Notes under the pieces: model-generated
The model's database searches: none
What the model saw: the letters and a program-made list of their open reading frames with translations, nothing else
What the model was told of the DNA's origin: nothing
Assembly: GCA_030549775.1 (NCBI GenBank)
Contig: CM060175.1
Coordinates: forward strand, 44,147,415-44,211,414
Direction of reading: 5' to 3'
Source: Tamarix chinensis
Lineage: Eukaryota; Streptophyta; Magnoliopsida; Caryophyllales; Tamaricaceae
Length of the DNA stretch: 64,000 nt
Part shown: piece by piece, positions 23,481-36,400 of the stretch
Position numbering within the stretch: the stretch's first letter is position 1
How the letters are laid out: each line of letters starts with the position of its first letter
Translations under genes and position numbers: made by a program

Positions 23481-23878
23481 AGCGGATGGAGGGACGAAAC
23501 GCTGCGTCTGGTTGCCACAACGAAGGGGGCCGAACGACACTAGGCCACGGGGGAAGGAGAATAAAGGAAGGGGTTGGGTTTATATAAATTATTTAGAATG
23601 TTTTTGGGTACCTAGAATAAAAATATTTAAATAAAAATATTAAACCTCCTTTTTAGGCTAATTTAGGACCCTTTTAAAAATATTTTTCCTAAACTCCTTT
23701 TTAATTAACAAAAAGCCCAATATTTTTTTTTCTTTATAAAAATATTTATACATTCATATTAATTTTCCCTAAATAATCCCTCTTATTCCAAATAAAATAA
23801 TAATTTAAATTAATTTCCCAATAAATCCTTATTTAATCATATATCTTAAAATAAATATTTCTGGGGTATTTCATATCA

Positions 23879-24214
23879 TATTGGGCATGTATGACATACA
23901 TAATTTATTTTCAATGTTAAATCCATTTTAACATGCTTTCATTAATGTAATAATTTACACAAGTTAACATGCTTCATTTTATCAAATTTTGTACTAGAAT
24001 TATTAGGGAAATAATTATAACATAAGAAACACACTTAATATAATTTATGTAAAAAAAACCTTAATGTTGTATCATGTGATGTCTAACATTTTAGTTAAGT
24101 ATAAGAATTAACTAATTTTTATAAAAATTAAAAATAATAGATAATCTACCAACATTTATTAGGATCCACTAATCAACATCTTGTATCTAAAAATAATACC
24201 ATATTAACCATATC
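23879..24214. other. LTR J remnant, no gene seen
   Basis: AT-rich stretch between LTR D and LINE3. Confidence 0.35.
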
Positions 24215-24229
24215 AATATTTAACTCATA
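24215..24229. repeat. Target-site duplication of LINE3 (left)
   Basis: AATATTTAACTCATA here and AATATTTAACCCATA at 26768-26782: 14 of 15 identical, bracketing LINE3. Confidence 0.85.
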
Positions 24230-26767
24230 TGCCATTTGATGATACTACTAAAAAATCTAAAGAATTTGCTATGTGATTTGAATAAGAGATATTTTAATAG
24301 AATTTTGGAGAGGATTACCCATTCTAGAGCACAATTAATTAAATTACAAGAGACGATCATTAATAACTGATTTGATGTAGTGTTAAAAGCATAGGAGAAA
24401 TAGTGTCTTGCTAAACTCAATCATTATAGCTCTTATGAGAAGAGGTTTTTACCATTAGAATGATCATATTGAATGGGTCAAGTTTAGAGATAGCAACACT
24501 AAGTATTTTCACTCACTTGTCCAAGTCAGAAGGCATAAAAATAGATATGTATGTTAGTGGATGAGGATACTCATACCTTTACATCACAGAAAGCCATTAT
24601 GGCTAATTTTATCATTTTCATGGGTCCCTTATAGGAATTCTATTCAAACCCAAGGGTATTGTTGCAACATATATATCATGCTACAAGGATAGATACTATA
24701 TCTCCATTCAAATAGGTATTTGTTTAAAGCTAATTAAAAAGATGAAGTAAAGCAAGCTTTTTCATAATGAGCAGTGATAAAGCCTCAGAGCCTAATGGTT
24801 ATTATGCATTGAAGTGGGACATTATTGGAGATGATGTTTGGAGATCCACTGATAAGGTTGTTATTACAAGTAGTATCCCCAAGAATCTAAATGTTGCTAT
24901 CTTACATCTTATTCCTAAGGTTTGGAGTGCTTGTAGAGTAGGAGACTATCATCTGATAGCATATTGCAACTTTCTTTATAAGATATTTTTCCAATCTTAT
25001 TACTAATAGAAATAAACGTCCTATGCCTTTATTTGTGGGAAAAAATCAAGCCATGTTTGTAAAAGGTCATATTATTAGTGAAAATATCCTTTTGGTTTTT
25101 AAATTGGTTTGAAGTTGTGGGAAGAAAAATCTATCTCCTCATTGCATGCTCAAACTTGTTATGCAGAAAGCTTATGATACAATTAGTTGTTCTTTCTTTA
25201 AATTAGTATCACTTCACTTGAATTTCTCTATCCATTCTGTAAAGCTTGTTACAAGCTACTTTACTATTGTGCAATACTCTATTTTTTTTAACAGTGTGAT
25301 CTAAAAACTCTTTGATGCCAATTGAGGGTCTTCATTTGAATCATAGTGTATCAACATAGACCCCTTTAAGATTTATGGATGAACATATTCCTTAAACCAC
25401 TTCCTAAGTGTAGGAAAGTAAAACTAAGTAGTATGATGTTTGCAAATGATCTTCCTTTCTTTAGCTGAGGAGATTTTATATCTATTGTCATTATGTATAA
25501 AGTATTCTATGAGTTTTCTAATATCTCTAGGTTAACCATAAATCCATCAAAAAGCACGATTTATCAATGTGGCTTTGTTCCATCTCGTGTTAGAGAGGAG
25601 ATTAAAATGACTTACCAGTTTCCTTTAGATAATATGTTAGTCTAATATCTTGGGATTCCATTTTATCCTAAGAGGCTCACTACAAATGAATAATTATTGT
25701 TGATTAAGAAGTTCACAATTCAAATGTGAGCATGGAATACACATCTTCTCAGTCAGGCAGTTTGTTTATAGCTTGTTAGTTAGTAATTTATATTATCCAT
25801 ACTTACTAGAGTTTTATGATGATATTGCTTCAAGGTATTATACATAATGCAGTTTCTCTTTATAGACAATTTTCATGGGCAAGCTTAGAAAAGTCAGGAA
25901 AAGCTTCGATGGCTTAACATACTGTATATTTACCCAATAAAGGAGGCTTAGGCTTATCTACAATATCTTTTGGGTTTAGGGGATGCATGTTTAGTATCTA
26001 AATGGAGAAGTATTTGGAGGTATCGATCCTTTCTTCTAATTCTTGGTTGTTGTATGTTTATAGCTGTCTTCAGCCTATACTTATAGATATGCGTGGAGAA
26101 GGAAAGTACATGAAACATGTGTAATACCTTATCACTCGAGTGTATGATTGTTTATGTGAAAGGGCTCCACCCATTGCAAGGTATAATCTCACATGCAATG
26201 AGCTAGTAATGCCTACACATTGGTTGATGCTATGGTTTATATTACATTTATGATTACCAACCACAAACTGGCTATGCAAATTTGGATATGATCTAGATAT
26301 TAAGTGTACTTTATGCAAGTAAAAGAATGAGAGCCACCATCCTTTATTCCTTTCCTATGACTTCATAATACGACTTTGGACCACATTCATGACAAGATTT
26401 GATGTTCAGTAGTTACTTATGGCATGGCAATAGAGTATCTGGTGGTTGTGTAAAGGAGGGAGAAGGCCTAGAATATGAAAAGATGCTTTAAGAGAGACCT
26501 ATATTACCTGTATGTATCATATTTGGCAAGAAATAAAAATAAGGATATTTCTAAACAAAGAAAATACTCTAAAGATGATAGTTAGTCATGGAGATTATGA
26601 GGGTCATGGCTATAAAGTTTGAGACTTTAATAATATATGCATCGTATGCTAAGCTAATTTCTTATGTTAATATGCTAGCTTAGATATTTTTGATTTCTTT
26701 ATTTCATTGGAGATTGTGACAATTTTTTCATTTGGTGGTAATAAAATCTACATTAATTACCAAAAAA
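24230..26767 (+). mobile_element. LINE3: 5'-truncated L1-like element, plus strand
   Basis: A 2538-bp unit bounded by a 15-bp near-exact duplication and ending in a poly(A) at 26762-26767 after 'ggtggtaataaaatc', the same 3' end as LINE2. Starts inside the pre-RT region, so the endonuclease is missing. Inserted in the LTR J remnant. Confidence 0.85.
24240..26640 (+). pseudogene. LINE3 reverse transcriptase remnant
   Basis: Order of recognisable blocks: pre-RT linker ('R..NRILERITHSRAQLIKLQE' type at about 24270-24350), VKFRDSNTKYFHSLVQ-like block in another frame near 24475-24525, SDKASEPNGYYALKWDIIGDDV at 24770-24835 (usual form DKAPGPDGF), then KAYDTI-like and FAND-like fragments in shifting frames (25160-25460). 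The motif usually F/YADD reads as 'tttgcaaatgatcttcc' (FANDLP) near 25438, so one catalytic Asp is Asn. Many stops; inactive. Confidence 0.65.
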
Positions 26768-26782
26768 AATATTTAACCCATA

Positions 26783-28127
26783 AAATAATAGTTTTTGTTT
26801 AAATATTTATCAAGTAAAATTACTAAAATACCCTTAGGCTGTAAAAGGGGAAGGAAAGACAACCTCATGCTACATGGGTTATCAACATGAGTTTAGGCAT
26901 GTAAGAAGGGAGTTGGTTAATTGGGGTCGACGAGGTAGCATAAGGAAAAGGACAAAGGATGGTGGTTATGGTGAGGTGTTTTGTGTGGCACTAGATGGCA
27001 ATGACAAGGTAGTAGTGGTGAGTTTTAGGTGATAGCCAAGGATGGGAGAAGGATGGTGGTTGCATGGGTATAGGTGGAGAGGGTTGTGGTGAAAAGGGAA
27101 AAGAAACTAGAGATAGGGGTGGAAAAGCTGACAATTAATGAGGAAGGTGGTGGTGGTGGGTGTTGGCTATGAAGGTGGTTGAAACAAGGCTAAGGAAGGT
27201 TGGTGATGGTTGATGGAGCTAAGACAAGGGGTGGTGTTGGACAGTGATGGCTCATTAAAGAGGATAGGGTCATGGTTGGGAGGAGAAGACGGTTAAAGGA
27301 AATGAGATGAGGGTTAGTTGAGCATGGTAAAAGGAAGAAGAAGAAGATTAGAAGGATAAGAAAGGAAGGTGAGAGGCTCAGGTTGTCGAGTGGTGTTCTT
27401 ATGCTATTCTAAAGGAAGAGAAGATGGGGAGGAGGTGAAGAGAATAAGGAAAATAAAAGGAAGTAGAGGAAGAAGATATGTGTATGTATGTATGTATACA
27501 TATAGCTAGTGGATGCGTGTAGGCTGGAGGTAAAGGATGAGGAAAATGGTTTGAATAAATGGAGACATGAGGATGTTTGACTTTTATAGGTAGGTATGCT
27601 TGGGAATGTGTAGATCATTAGGATTGCAGGGCGTGGAAGCTAGTCTAGTGGTGCAAGTGAAGGATTGCGGCAAGCTAGGAAGGAAAGGGAAAGGAACTCA
27701 TGGAAAAGGAGGATGCATGGGGGAACGATTTCTTGGAATAAAGAGGGAAAAAGGAAGGGTATTGGGATGGTGGGCTCAAATTAGGGAGAACATGTAATAA
27801 TAAAAAAAAGGGAATAGAGGAGAAAGAAAGAAAAAGGACAAGGAAAATAAGTTTAGGGTTAAGATTAGAATTATGATTAGGGTAAAATTAATCTATCTAA
27901 GGTGAGGGTACCAATTAAGAAATATAAACTAAGTGAAAAATAATTTGTTGAGGGTGGGTTCATAAAAAAAGAAAATGTAAAAATAATTAGGATATATTTA
28001 TTTAGGAATTTAGCAAGTTGGAGAATAAAGGGTTAACAAAAATATTTAAGTTAAAATTTAAGGATGAGGTTTTTAGTAAAAGACTAAATGATTGAAATTA
28101 AGGGTTACAAAATTTTTGGACGTTATA
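26783..28127 (-). repeat. LTR J remnant: promoter-side third
   Basis: 26930-27840 is strongly purine-rich with GGTGGT motifs, the reverse complement of the pyrimidine-rich, CCACCA-bearing leader of these LTRs. It ends GGACGTTATA at 28127. The small frames at 27409-27797 are low-complexity. No gene. Confidence 0.55.
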
Positions 28128-28680
28128 CTATCCTTCGATAAAATCTACCCAGTGATTTCTTATCATATTAGAAGGGTTGAGATACATACTGAATTTCTTG
28201 GAATTATTATAATAGAGACTAAGATAACATATAAGTTGTTATTGGTAGACAGGTGGATTGATGAGTTCAATGCACAATTATGGCATAAACATCTTATTGA
28301 AGCTTGCATAGGAAGAAATAGAGCTCATCATTCTTTCATCCATATAAAAATATTCTTCACCACTTCATACATACACCACGTCTTGTTTGCTCGAGCCAGA
28401 GTAGGAGCCAATTTGACTATCAAGGATTAGAATGCCATGGACACACTTCTAAATTAGATACCCGTTGAATTTTTACATGACATATTGAGGCACATAATCC
28501 ACATATGTTAGCACTCCAAGACCAAGATATTGGATCTTGCAAGGGGGCCATTTGAAGAATTTCTAGCTACCCCACTACACTTAACTGGCGTTATATATGA
28601 CTTGTTTGGTTGCACTACATTAACCAACATTGGGAATATAGTTGAGGATGTTTGATAGATCATGAAGAAGGCTCATCCTA
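28128..28680 (+). pseudogene. Right part of the decayed plant-transposon-type ORF split by LTR J
   Basis: One + frame runs from the LTR J border to about 28660 with only a few stops (28428, 28453, 28513). It contains ISYHIRRVEIHTEFLG, LLVDRWIDEFNAQLWH, HHVLFARARVGANLT and VIYDLFGCTTL. The first block resembles the '..Y..G.EI......ILG' start of the PF20167-like plant transposon protein domain. The frame is in phase with the segment ending at 7984. An apparent Met-start ORF beginning at 28092 starts inside LTR J and is therefore artificial. Real function unknown. Confidence 0.4.
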
Positions 28681-29976
28681 CTCTACCCTTATAGCCAACA
28701 CAGTGAATTAGTGTAAATACAACTCAGGAAGAGACATCTAGTTAAGGGACTCATAACTTTATTCACACTTTAAAGATCTTTCCCAAACCTTTCAACACTT
28801 CAAAGAGGCCAACCATGGAAGGACTTTAGGAGTTAATCATTCGAGGGTCAAGATTTTAGAGAATTGCTAGGTGTTTATGCAGCTTAAGTTCCCATAAACA
28901 CTGCCTGTCATACATCCAAATTTTAGCTAACCCTAATTCCAAGTAATTAATACTATAACATAATTTGAATCTAAAAAAAAATTATATTTCACATTATCCT
29001 AACCTCTATTTTGGATTTTTAATACTTTAAACTAATCATAACCCTATAAATTTGTTAAAAAAATTATACCAAATGCTAACCACAAACTATTTTACCAAAA
29101 TACTAATTCTAAACCTAAACTCAACTTTTTCTCTTCCATATTTTCCTTATTCTTTTTTTCCTCCCCTATTCTCTTTTCTTTCCCCTAGCTGGTTTCTTTT
29201 TCCTTCTCATGCTTCCTTTGCTTCATATGTGTGATACCATCCTTCTCCCAACTAAATCCCTTTTGCTATGCTTTCATTCCATCACCTGCACACCACCCTC
29301 AGCATCACCCATCAGTTCTCTTTTTCTACATGATAGGTTGCACAAAAATCCTACCAAATCACCTAACCTTTCCTTCTCCCTCTCTACATTCAGGTAGTAA
29401 CATATATATTTATCCATACTTCACATTTAATTTCCCTAACTACCTTCCTTCTCTCTCTATTTCTTTATCAAAACACCACCACCAATGCATCTCTCCTTCC
29501 TATCCTTCCCCTCCTTCTTTACGCCACTAAAATAGCCACAAAAATTCACCACCAATGAGCTCAACAAAAGCTCTTCCACCACCTTCGGTAACCTTTTTCA
29601 TTCCCTCACCTCTAGCACCAGCAAAAGTCACCACCGCATAGCCCCAAGCACTGATTAAACCAATCAAAACTCACCCACTCCTTTTCACAAATAGCACCAC
29701 AACTCCCCCATATTCTTTCCCCCAAGTTGCAAAATCAACAACCAAACACCACCCATAACCTTCAGCAACGTCCACTATAAACTTCCACTTTCTATCTTCC
29801 CTCCCAACTAATACTATCCCCTAGAAACAATAAACTCAGTCACTCCCCACCTCCTCCATTTGGCACAAGCCACCACTGTTCACCTCCCCTTTCATCTATT
29901 CCCATTGATGTAACCTCCCTTGTTTCAACCTCCCTTGCCATTGCACCACCCCTAGAAACTATAGATTATGGGGTAG
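28681..29976. other. Old LTR-like debris: pyrimidine-rich block, no gene
   Basis: 29060-29960 is pyrimidine-rich with many CACCACC words, like the leader block of the long LTRs on the + strand, and 'ccctataaattt' at 29042 could be a decayed TATA. Small frames at 29052-29530 follow from composition. Interrupted on the right by element G. Confidence 0.4.
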
Positions 29977-30741
29977 TGCTATAATACCCTATACATTTTT
30001 AAATGGTTGAATAAGAATGTTTCTAATTTTGGGCCTTTTATTTTGATTTAATGTTATAATTTGGTATGGGATAAAAATTAATTTAGAATCATGTTGAAAA
30101 ATGGTGTTAATTGAGTTTCAACTACATTCATGAACTGATCATTTAGTTTGTCATTTCAGTAAATTTGGCTTTCTCAACTAAGTGAACAATTGGTTGGGGG
30201 AAACTAGTCAACTGGTGATAAAATAGTTGACTAATAGACCCAAACCCATCAACTAGTTTGTCAAGCTGGTCATGTTTTTCTAGTCTTATTTTCTGAAAAA
30301 TCCCTTACAATGAAATGGAACCTTACTAACCCATGAAAAATTATCCTAAAGACATTCCCTACCACTTTCATGATGCATCTAGCCAAAAATATCGCCTTGA
30401 ATCAATCTTGAGCCCGATTGGGACAATTGAGGGGGAGAGATGGCCTCAACATTATCTTCTACCTCCTCTTCCCTATGCACGATTCTGAGATGAATACTTC
30501 GATCTCAGGCATGATTTTGAGCAGATGGAATATTCCTTCCATGGTGACCTTCTATTTCTCCATTTGTGTATGCTAATTATGGTCTAATTAACCTATATTC
30601 TCTTAAGACACTATTTGAGTCCTAGAGAATAGGTTAGAAAATTCTAAATAAAATCTATCCATTTTGATTAAATTTAAATAGTCAATTGTAGGGTTTTGTG
30701 TTGGTTCCTGAACCCTAAGTATTTTCCTTTGATTTAGTTGG

Positions 30742-30750
30742 CTATAAATA
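30742..30750 (+). promoter_or_regulatory. TATA box of element G 5' LTR
   Basis: CTATAAATA in the context TTGGCTATAAATAGCCTAATC, which recurs as TTGGCTATAAATAACCC at 51622 and TTGGTTATAAATAACCC at 52660. Confidence 0.6.
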
Positions 30751-32259
30751 GCCTAATCATTCCTTCTATTCACCTTTATTTTAAGTCTTGCATTCAATCT
30801 CTTCTTTCCACATTTTGAGTCATATCAATCTATTTTCTTACACTCTTTTAATACTTTCTCTAGCACTCTTTTTTTTTTAATTTTTAATAAATTAAGAGTT
30901 GGATTCTGGGGGGAAAAGTTGGAATGGTATAGTTGAGATTCTTCCCTATTTTTTTTCAAGTGGTATGTTCTTATTTATTTATGTTTTTAAGTTCAAATAT
31001 TATATAAGTTTTTAATGTAATTTCTGAGTTCAAGATTTTAGTTTTAAGGTTTTTAAAGGTGAGAATTTACCTCGGTTGGATTTTTTAGTTTTTAAAGTGA
31101 TTTTTGCTGCATCAAGTAAGTGATTCTTGCTTCTAAAATATTTAGTAAGTATTCGAATGTGTTAGGTGTTACCTTTAGTTGATGCATGCATGGTAGCATA
31201 AATAAATACAATCTGTATAAGAGATTTGGATGGTTAGATGGCATGATTTGAGTAAAATCAGGAAAACTGGTACAAAATATGATATGGCAATTCCATGGTG
31301 TGAAATTCATGTAAATCCGATTAAAATTATGTTAGGCTACGTTGATACATTTTTTAATGTGGTTAAGGATGATTTATATGTAAGAATCTATATGAAATTT
31401 ATGATTTGGTGTTGTTTTAGGGTAAACTGATCAACTAGTTAGGTTAAACCAATCGACTAATTCCTAGAACATTTGATTGATTAACCCAACCCATCGATTG
31501 GCATGCCTGCAGAGACCTTGGTCTTGCTCTCTACTTAAAATCATTGACTGGTTAGATTGAACCAATCAACTAGTTTATGACACAGTCAACAGGCTTGCCC
31601 AAACTTATCGGTGAGTTTATAAAAAGCATAGTCTGGTTGAGTTAAACCTATTGACTAGCAACCCTAACTAGTTAACTGGTTAGTGCAACCAATTGATTTG
31701 TTGGGCCTGCCCGATCAACTCGTTTGCATAATTTGTTTCTTTTTGGTTTAATTATAATCTAAGACTATGTTTGGGACTATACCATGATTATTAATGGGAT
31801 AAAATACAGATTTTATCATAGATTATTAGCCTAATGAAAGATTACAATGGGTCTTAATTTATGGTATACTCTACGAGTAATTTAAAGGCTAAATGGATAT
31901 TCCACTCATGACAAGTTATGAGATTGAGAAAAGAGTAATGAAAGTAAGCATGTGCTTGAATTAAACATCATGGTGGATATGAATAATATGGGCCAAGGAT
32001 AAATGGAAAACCCATATTGTTGGAAATTAGAAACAAAATGATTAATATGGATTAACCTAGAAAATTACCTTGCTTGCTTGTATGGGCCTTGCATAATCAC
32101 CCATCCCTATGAATAATATACTAATCATGTAAAGTAAAAGATAATTGAGTTGTGTATGGGTCTGGGTTACCCGATCCTTGATTAGGTACCGAGGATTAGT
32201 CTAAAATCGAGCATTTTTGGTGCCTTTGGACTTTACCTTCCAGCGGGATCCTAAAAGGT

Positions 32260-32276
32260 CCAGGTAACTTACCTGG
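32260..32276 (+). repeat. Hairpin CCAGGTAA-C-TTACCTGG
   Basis: Perfect 8-bp arms around one base, in the G LTR at about the place occupied by the hairpin array in LTR A. Confidence 0.8.
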
Positions 32277-33429
32277 GGTATTGTTACTAAAAAATCTAAT
32301 GACTTAGGTGGTTGGCTTTAGCCTAGAATTATGTTTATATTGATTAGCTTTGGCCTGGACTTATGCCCATTCTAGTAATTAACTTTGGCTAGAACTTATG
32401 TCTGTTATTTGGATAGGCTTCTATGGTATATAAGACCATAGGATGGTGCACAATTCATTGCTCAAATAATAAGATATAAATAATAAGAGATTGGTTGGTA
32501 AATTATGAATGATGACCAAGAGAAAAGTTAATACATAGTTAAGAATGGAAGTAATGGTATGATTGAGAAAAGAGAAATACAAGGTAGTTTATACACTTAG
32601 CTAATGGTCAAAATGAATAATTGGTTATAAAATGACATATTAATTGGCTGACTCATCTACCTTATAAAAGGATAATTAAATGGTATAACTTAAGGAACAC
32701 AATAATTAAAAAAGAAACCTTAGAGGCTACTTGGATTCTCTTTTCTATTACATGTGTATGTGCTTGTGTGAGGAGGATGTGAAATTAAGCATGATCTATG
32801 ATACTTTGTTGGAATTTTACATGATAACATGTCCTTATGCACTTTCCCTTTATATATAACATTATCATGATGCATGTTGTATCTCGTATCCATGTACGAT
32901 AGATTTGTATACTTGTGTTTAAATTGAGGGAGCAACTTGACTTATGCAGTACGTAGCATACTAAAATACCTGTTTCTCAATCACTTATTCATTCCCATGA
33001 GTAGATGGCTATGTGTTGATCTTTGGGGATGGCCAGTAAAGGGCCTACCTCGTTTGGATCAAGGCTTGAGAGTAAGGACATCTGAATATTTTTAGTGCCA
33101 TCCATGGCAGACTCAGATATTAAGTTGGGTGTCATACCCTAACCATATTTATTGTATCCTATATTTCTACCTACATGTATTTTATAATGATTTGGTCAAA
33201 ACCCATTAGGGTTCTCTGACATAAACACTCTTTATTTTTTTTTTACTTAAGTTGTTATTTCGTGCACTTTTTTGTTCTAAGTGTTTTGATTGGTTTAGCC
33301 TTGTATCTGATATGAGATAAGAGGCGGAAGTCTATTATGTGTTAGGTACAACAATGACACCCCATATTCCTTGGTTTTTTTAGCTTCTAAAAATATTTTG
33401 ATGAAGTAGTGAAAAACGTGGGTGTTATA

Positions 33430-36400
33430 TTGTTATCCCCCCACTTTGGTAAATCCCAACCGAACCCCTTCCTTGTTGTCTGAGTTTTTCCTGAGACTAG
33501 TTTGGATCCCTAGTTTTACTTTTTTCCCTTTTTATTTCACTCTCATTTACCTTGGATTTTTCTTAACTATATCATAACATGTTAATTTTTTTTTGCTAAT
33601 TTTTTCTTAGGTGATTTATAGAAAGTTTTGAAGGAGGCAGGATAGGATAAGTGTGCTTATAAGATGATACCTTTTCCATAAAGATACTAGTCATTGGTTA
33701 GGGTTTTGTGATAATTTTTTTGTATGAATAATTTTTTTATCATGTACTTGTTATCATGTCAATTAAATGCATGTTGTATGCTAGTTTATGAGAACATGAA
33801 GATATATGTTGAGAAATAAATGAGTGGAGAATCATATAATATTGTTATAATAATGTTTTGTGTGGAAAACACTAAAAGTATTAATGAGATATATAGGGTT
33901 ATAATATGGACTCAGTAAATTATGAGAAGTGGGGGAAAAGGTTATATATAGTAACCTATGGTAATAAATGGAGGATTTAGAAATAATTATACCAAACATA
34001 TAAAGTTTTTTTGTGAAATAAGGGCATTTAATTATCCTTAAGGGCATTTTTATTAATATGGGAATAATGGTATTTAATGTGTTATATTATTGAAAATATT
34101 CTAAGAGAATTATATGAAGTGTTTAGAGTAGTCATAAATGGCCTAATATTAAATAAATGAGAAAATAGCATGATTTGGAAATAGTAATCCTAAAATGAAA
34201 AGGTTATCACATGAGTGAAATAGTATAGTCAGATAACAAAATTTAGACATGTCATTATTATCAATGTTTTTGGAATATATATCGAATCTAGTAATCATAA
34301 GAACCTATAGGACAAGTTATGGTGTATTTTTGAAATTAGGGTTTTATAAGCCTTGGAAAGAGTGACTCTTGAGATAAGGTTATTATCGTAAGTGCAAGAC
34401 CTTCAAGTTAGGCTTTGAATTTCATGTATATTGATAATAATGATGTTGGAGGAAGACATACTAAAGATTGGTAGATAAAAGAGTAATAGAAGAGGAGATA
34501 TGACTAAAATGTGAATTAAGATTCCTAGGGAATATAAGGATCTTAACCCTTCAGAACAACCTTAGGATATTAGTGATGTGCTTTACCTTCTTCAAATGTA
34601 TTTTTTACTTAGCAACTCAATCATGAATAAGACATTTATCATGTAAAGTAAAAGATTGCATAAGTCAGGCCAAGATATTTTTTGGATCCATTCCAATGGA
34701 TGATAATAGTAGCTCAGTTGTGCCTTTCCCTAAGAGGTGCATCAGTATGATACCTCACGTGCGTTAACATCATCATATCTCAGTTATTCACTTGAATCTT
34801 AATACTCATGTCTTTACTTTTAATACATATGTTTGAGATGGTAGTATCTTCATAATTCTAATTATGATCTTGATCGTACTATTGCTTTATGCATACCCAT
34901 AAGGAAAGCCTAATTCTTGATTATTTGTGCTTAGACCCTAGTCATAACCTAAGGGAAAAATATATCATATTTGTTTCATTCCTGTTATTCATTGATAATA
35001 TTAGTATGGTTGATATTCTTATGCTTTAATTGAGAATTTACATATCTTGCAGGGCAACACTTCGTAAAAATGTAATTTCTTATACACCTATCTTTTGTTT
35101 GAGTTCTTATTTGCTAATGTTTCTTTTATTTGTGGAAAAGGGGGATGATGGGTGAAAAGATGATATGTGCTGACTTATTTAATCACTATATTCCTATTCA
35201 TATGATACTTATGAGACTGTATTGTAAAGTGGAAAATTTATTATCTATATTATTCAATAAAAAGCATTAATTTTCACTAGCATATCATATATTTCTGAGG
35301 CAAATGTTGTGATCTAGAGAGTTGTGGGGAGATTAAAAGGAAGATTATAGATGAGGGTAATTGTGCTCCTTATTCCATCTCTCTTGGAGCGAAGACGGTG
35401 TAAAAAGACTTGAAAAGGATCTATTGGTGGTCCATCATGAAGTGAGAGTTTGAACACTTTGTAGTTAGGTGCTTAACTTGTCAGAAGGTAAAGGTTAAGC
35501 ATAAGCATCCAATAGGGTTAGTTGAGCTATTGGAGTTTCCTGATTAGAAGTGGGGAAATGTTTCGACTGATGTTGTGGTTGGTTTACAAAGGACTTGTAA
35601 TGGTTCTAATTAGATTTGGGTTGTACTTAGCTGGTTGACCAATTTGGCAATATTCATACTGATGAAGTCAACTTGAAGTATATAGTAGATGGCTAGTACT
35701 TATAAGTAGCATGTGGTATGCTACCATGGTGTGCCTAAGGACATTGTGTCAGAATGAGATTCTAGATAATTATCACAATTTTGATAGAAGTTTTAAGCAA
35801 CTTTCAGAACACAACTAAAGATGAGGTTTTTGTGTCATCTGACTATAAACACTCAGACTGAGTGGATAACTTAGACATTAGATCATAAGATTTATGCATG
35901 TATACCTAATTTTTAGAGTAATTGTGAAGATCATATGGACTTGATAGAATTAACCTACAATAACATTCATCATGTGAGCATAGGGATAGCTTTTTGAATT
36001 ACTCCTTAGACGGAATTACCGTAACCCTTTATGTTGTAGTGACTAAAGATAGACATTAATATTGGGATTAGAGATGGTAGAGGACACTTCAAGGTAGATT
36101 AGGATTATTCGATATCAAATGAAGGTTTCCTAAATCAGTTAGAAGAGTTATGCAGATCTAAGGAGGAGCAAAGATGGGTTAAAGGTAGGTAACTAAGTGT
36201 TTTTTTAAGGTTTTTCCTAAAAAAGGTGTGATGCATTTTTGTTTAAAAGGAAAACTTAACCTGAGGTATATTGGATCATAACAGGTTTCAGATTAGATTA
36301 GAGTTATTACATACTGACTCAACTTGCCAGTTGATCTTTCATGTGTGTATGATGTTTTTCACATCTCTCAGTTGAGGAGGTACATAATAGATCTGTTGCA

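Larger units (their letters stand above)
19059..23873 (-). mobile_element. LTR D: complete solo LTR, 4815 bp, minus orientation
   Basis: Exact TATCA duplication and TG...CA ends. Modules run in reverse relative to LTR A: terminal hairpin 19158-19203, acceptor-like site 19488, palindrome 19551-19567, hairpin-unit array 19745-20115, donor-like site 21270, AAT microsatellites 21790-22330, GC-rich block 22380-23580 (purine-rich on +) with a minus-strand TATA at 23024-23032. The proline/serine-rich and glycine-rich frames in 22359-23587 are by-products of this GC-rich block on either strand. The minisatellites of LTR A are replaced here by a less regular CATGCAAA-rich stretch (20870-20940). Confidence 0.9.
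7985..28127 (-). mobile_element. LTR J: old solo LTR, minus orientation, hosting six nested insertions
   Basis: Left end TATAACAACCC, right end GGACGTTATA, flanked by exact CTATC duplications. Removing the nested elements (LINE1, LINE2, LTR A, Cassandra, LTR D, LINE3) leaves roughly 3.5 kb, close to the 3.45 kb 5' LTR of element G. Surviving J pieces are 7985-8089, ~10741-10910, 11608-12026, 16957-17335, 18194-19058, 23874-24229 and 26768-28127. The piece at 18260-18435 matches 62745-62920 in LTR F ('aaggcacacca..', 'ccgccattccc', 'tttcacttta'), which supports LTR identity and minus orientation. The purine-rich block at 26930-27840 is the reverse complement of the pyrimidine-rich leader of these LTRs. 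No coding potential was seen. Confidence 0.6.
29977..33429 (+). repeat. Element G, 5' LTR (~3.45 kb)
   Basis: Begins TGCTATAATACCC and ends GTAGTGAAAAACGTGGGTGTTATA-like at 33429. TATA at 30742-30750; pyrimidine-rich segments; a 17-nt palindrome CCAGGTAACTTACCTGG at 32260-32276; tandem 'ttwgcctagaatta' units 32310-32405; CAGTACGTAGCATACTA at 32947-32963. Repeated AACTAGTTGAC-type motifs at 30180-30260 and 31430-31720. The orientation is fixed by the + strand integrase downstream. Confidence 0.7.

Noticed and set aside
22359..23587. Several ORFs of 80-163 codons on both strands, some proline/serine-rich
   Set aside because: They overlap on both strands in the GC-rich promoter block of LTR D, with no domain and poor conservation in the same block of LTRs A, B, C and E.
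28092..28430. 112-codon ORF taken as a gene
   Set aside because: Its first 12 codons are LTR J sequence; the real frame comes from the split older ORF and has stops further on.
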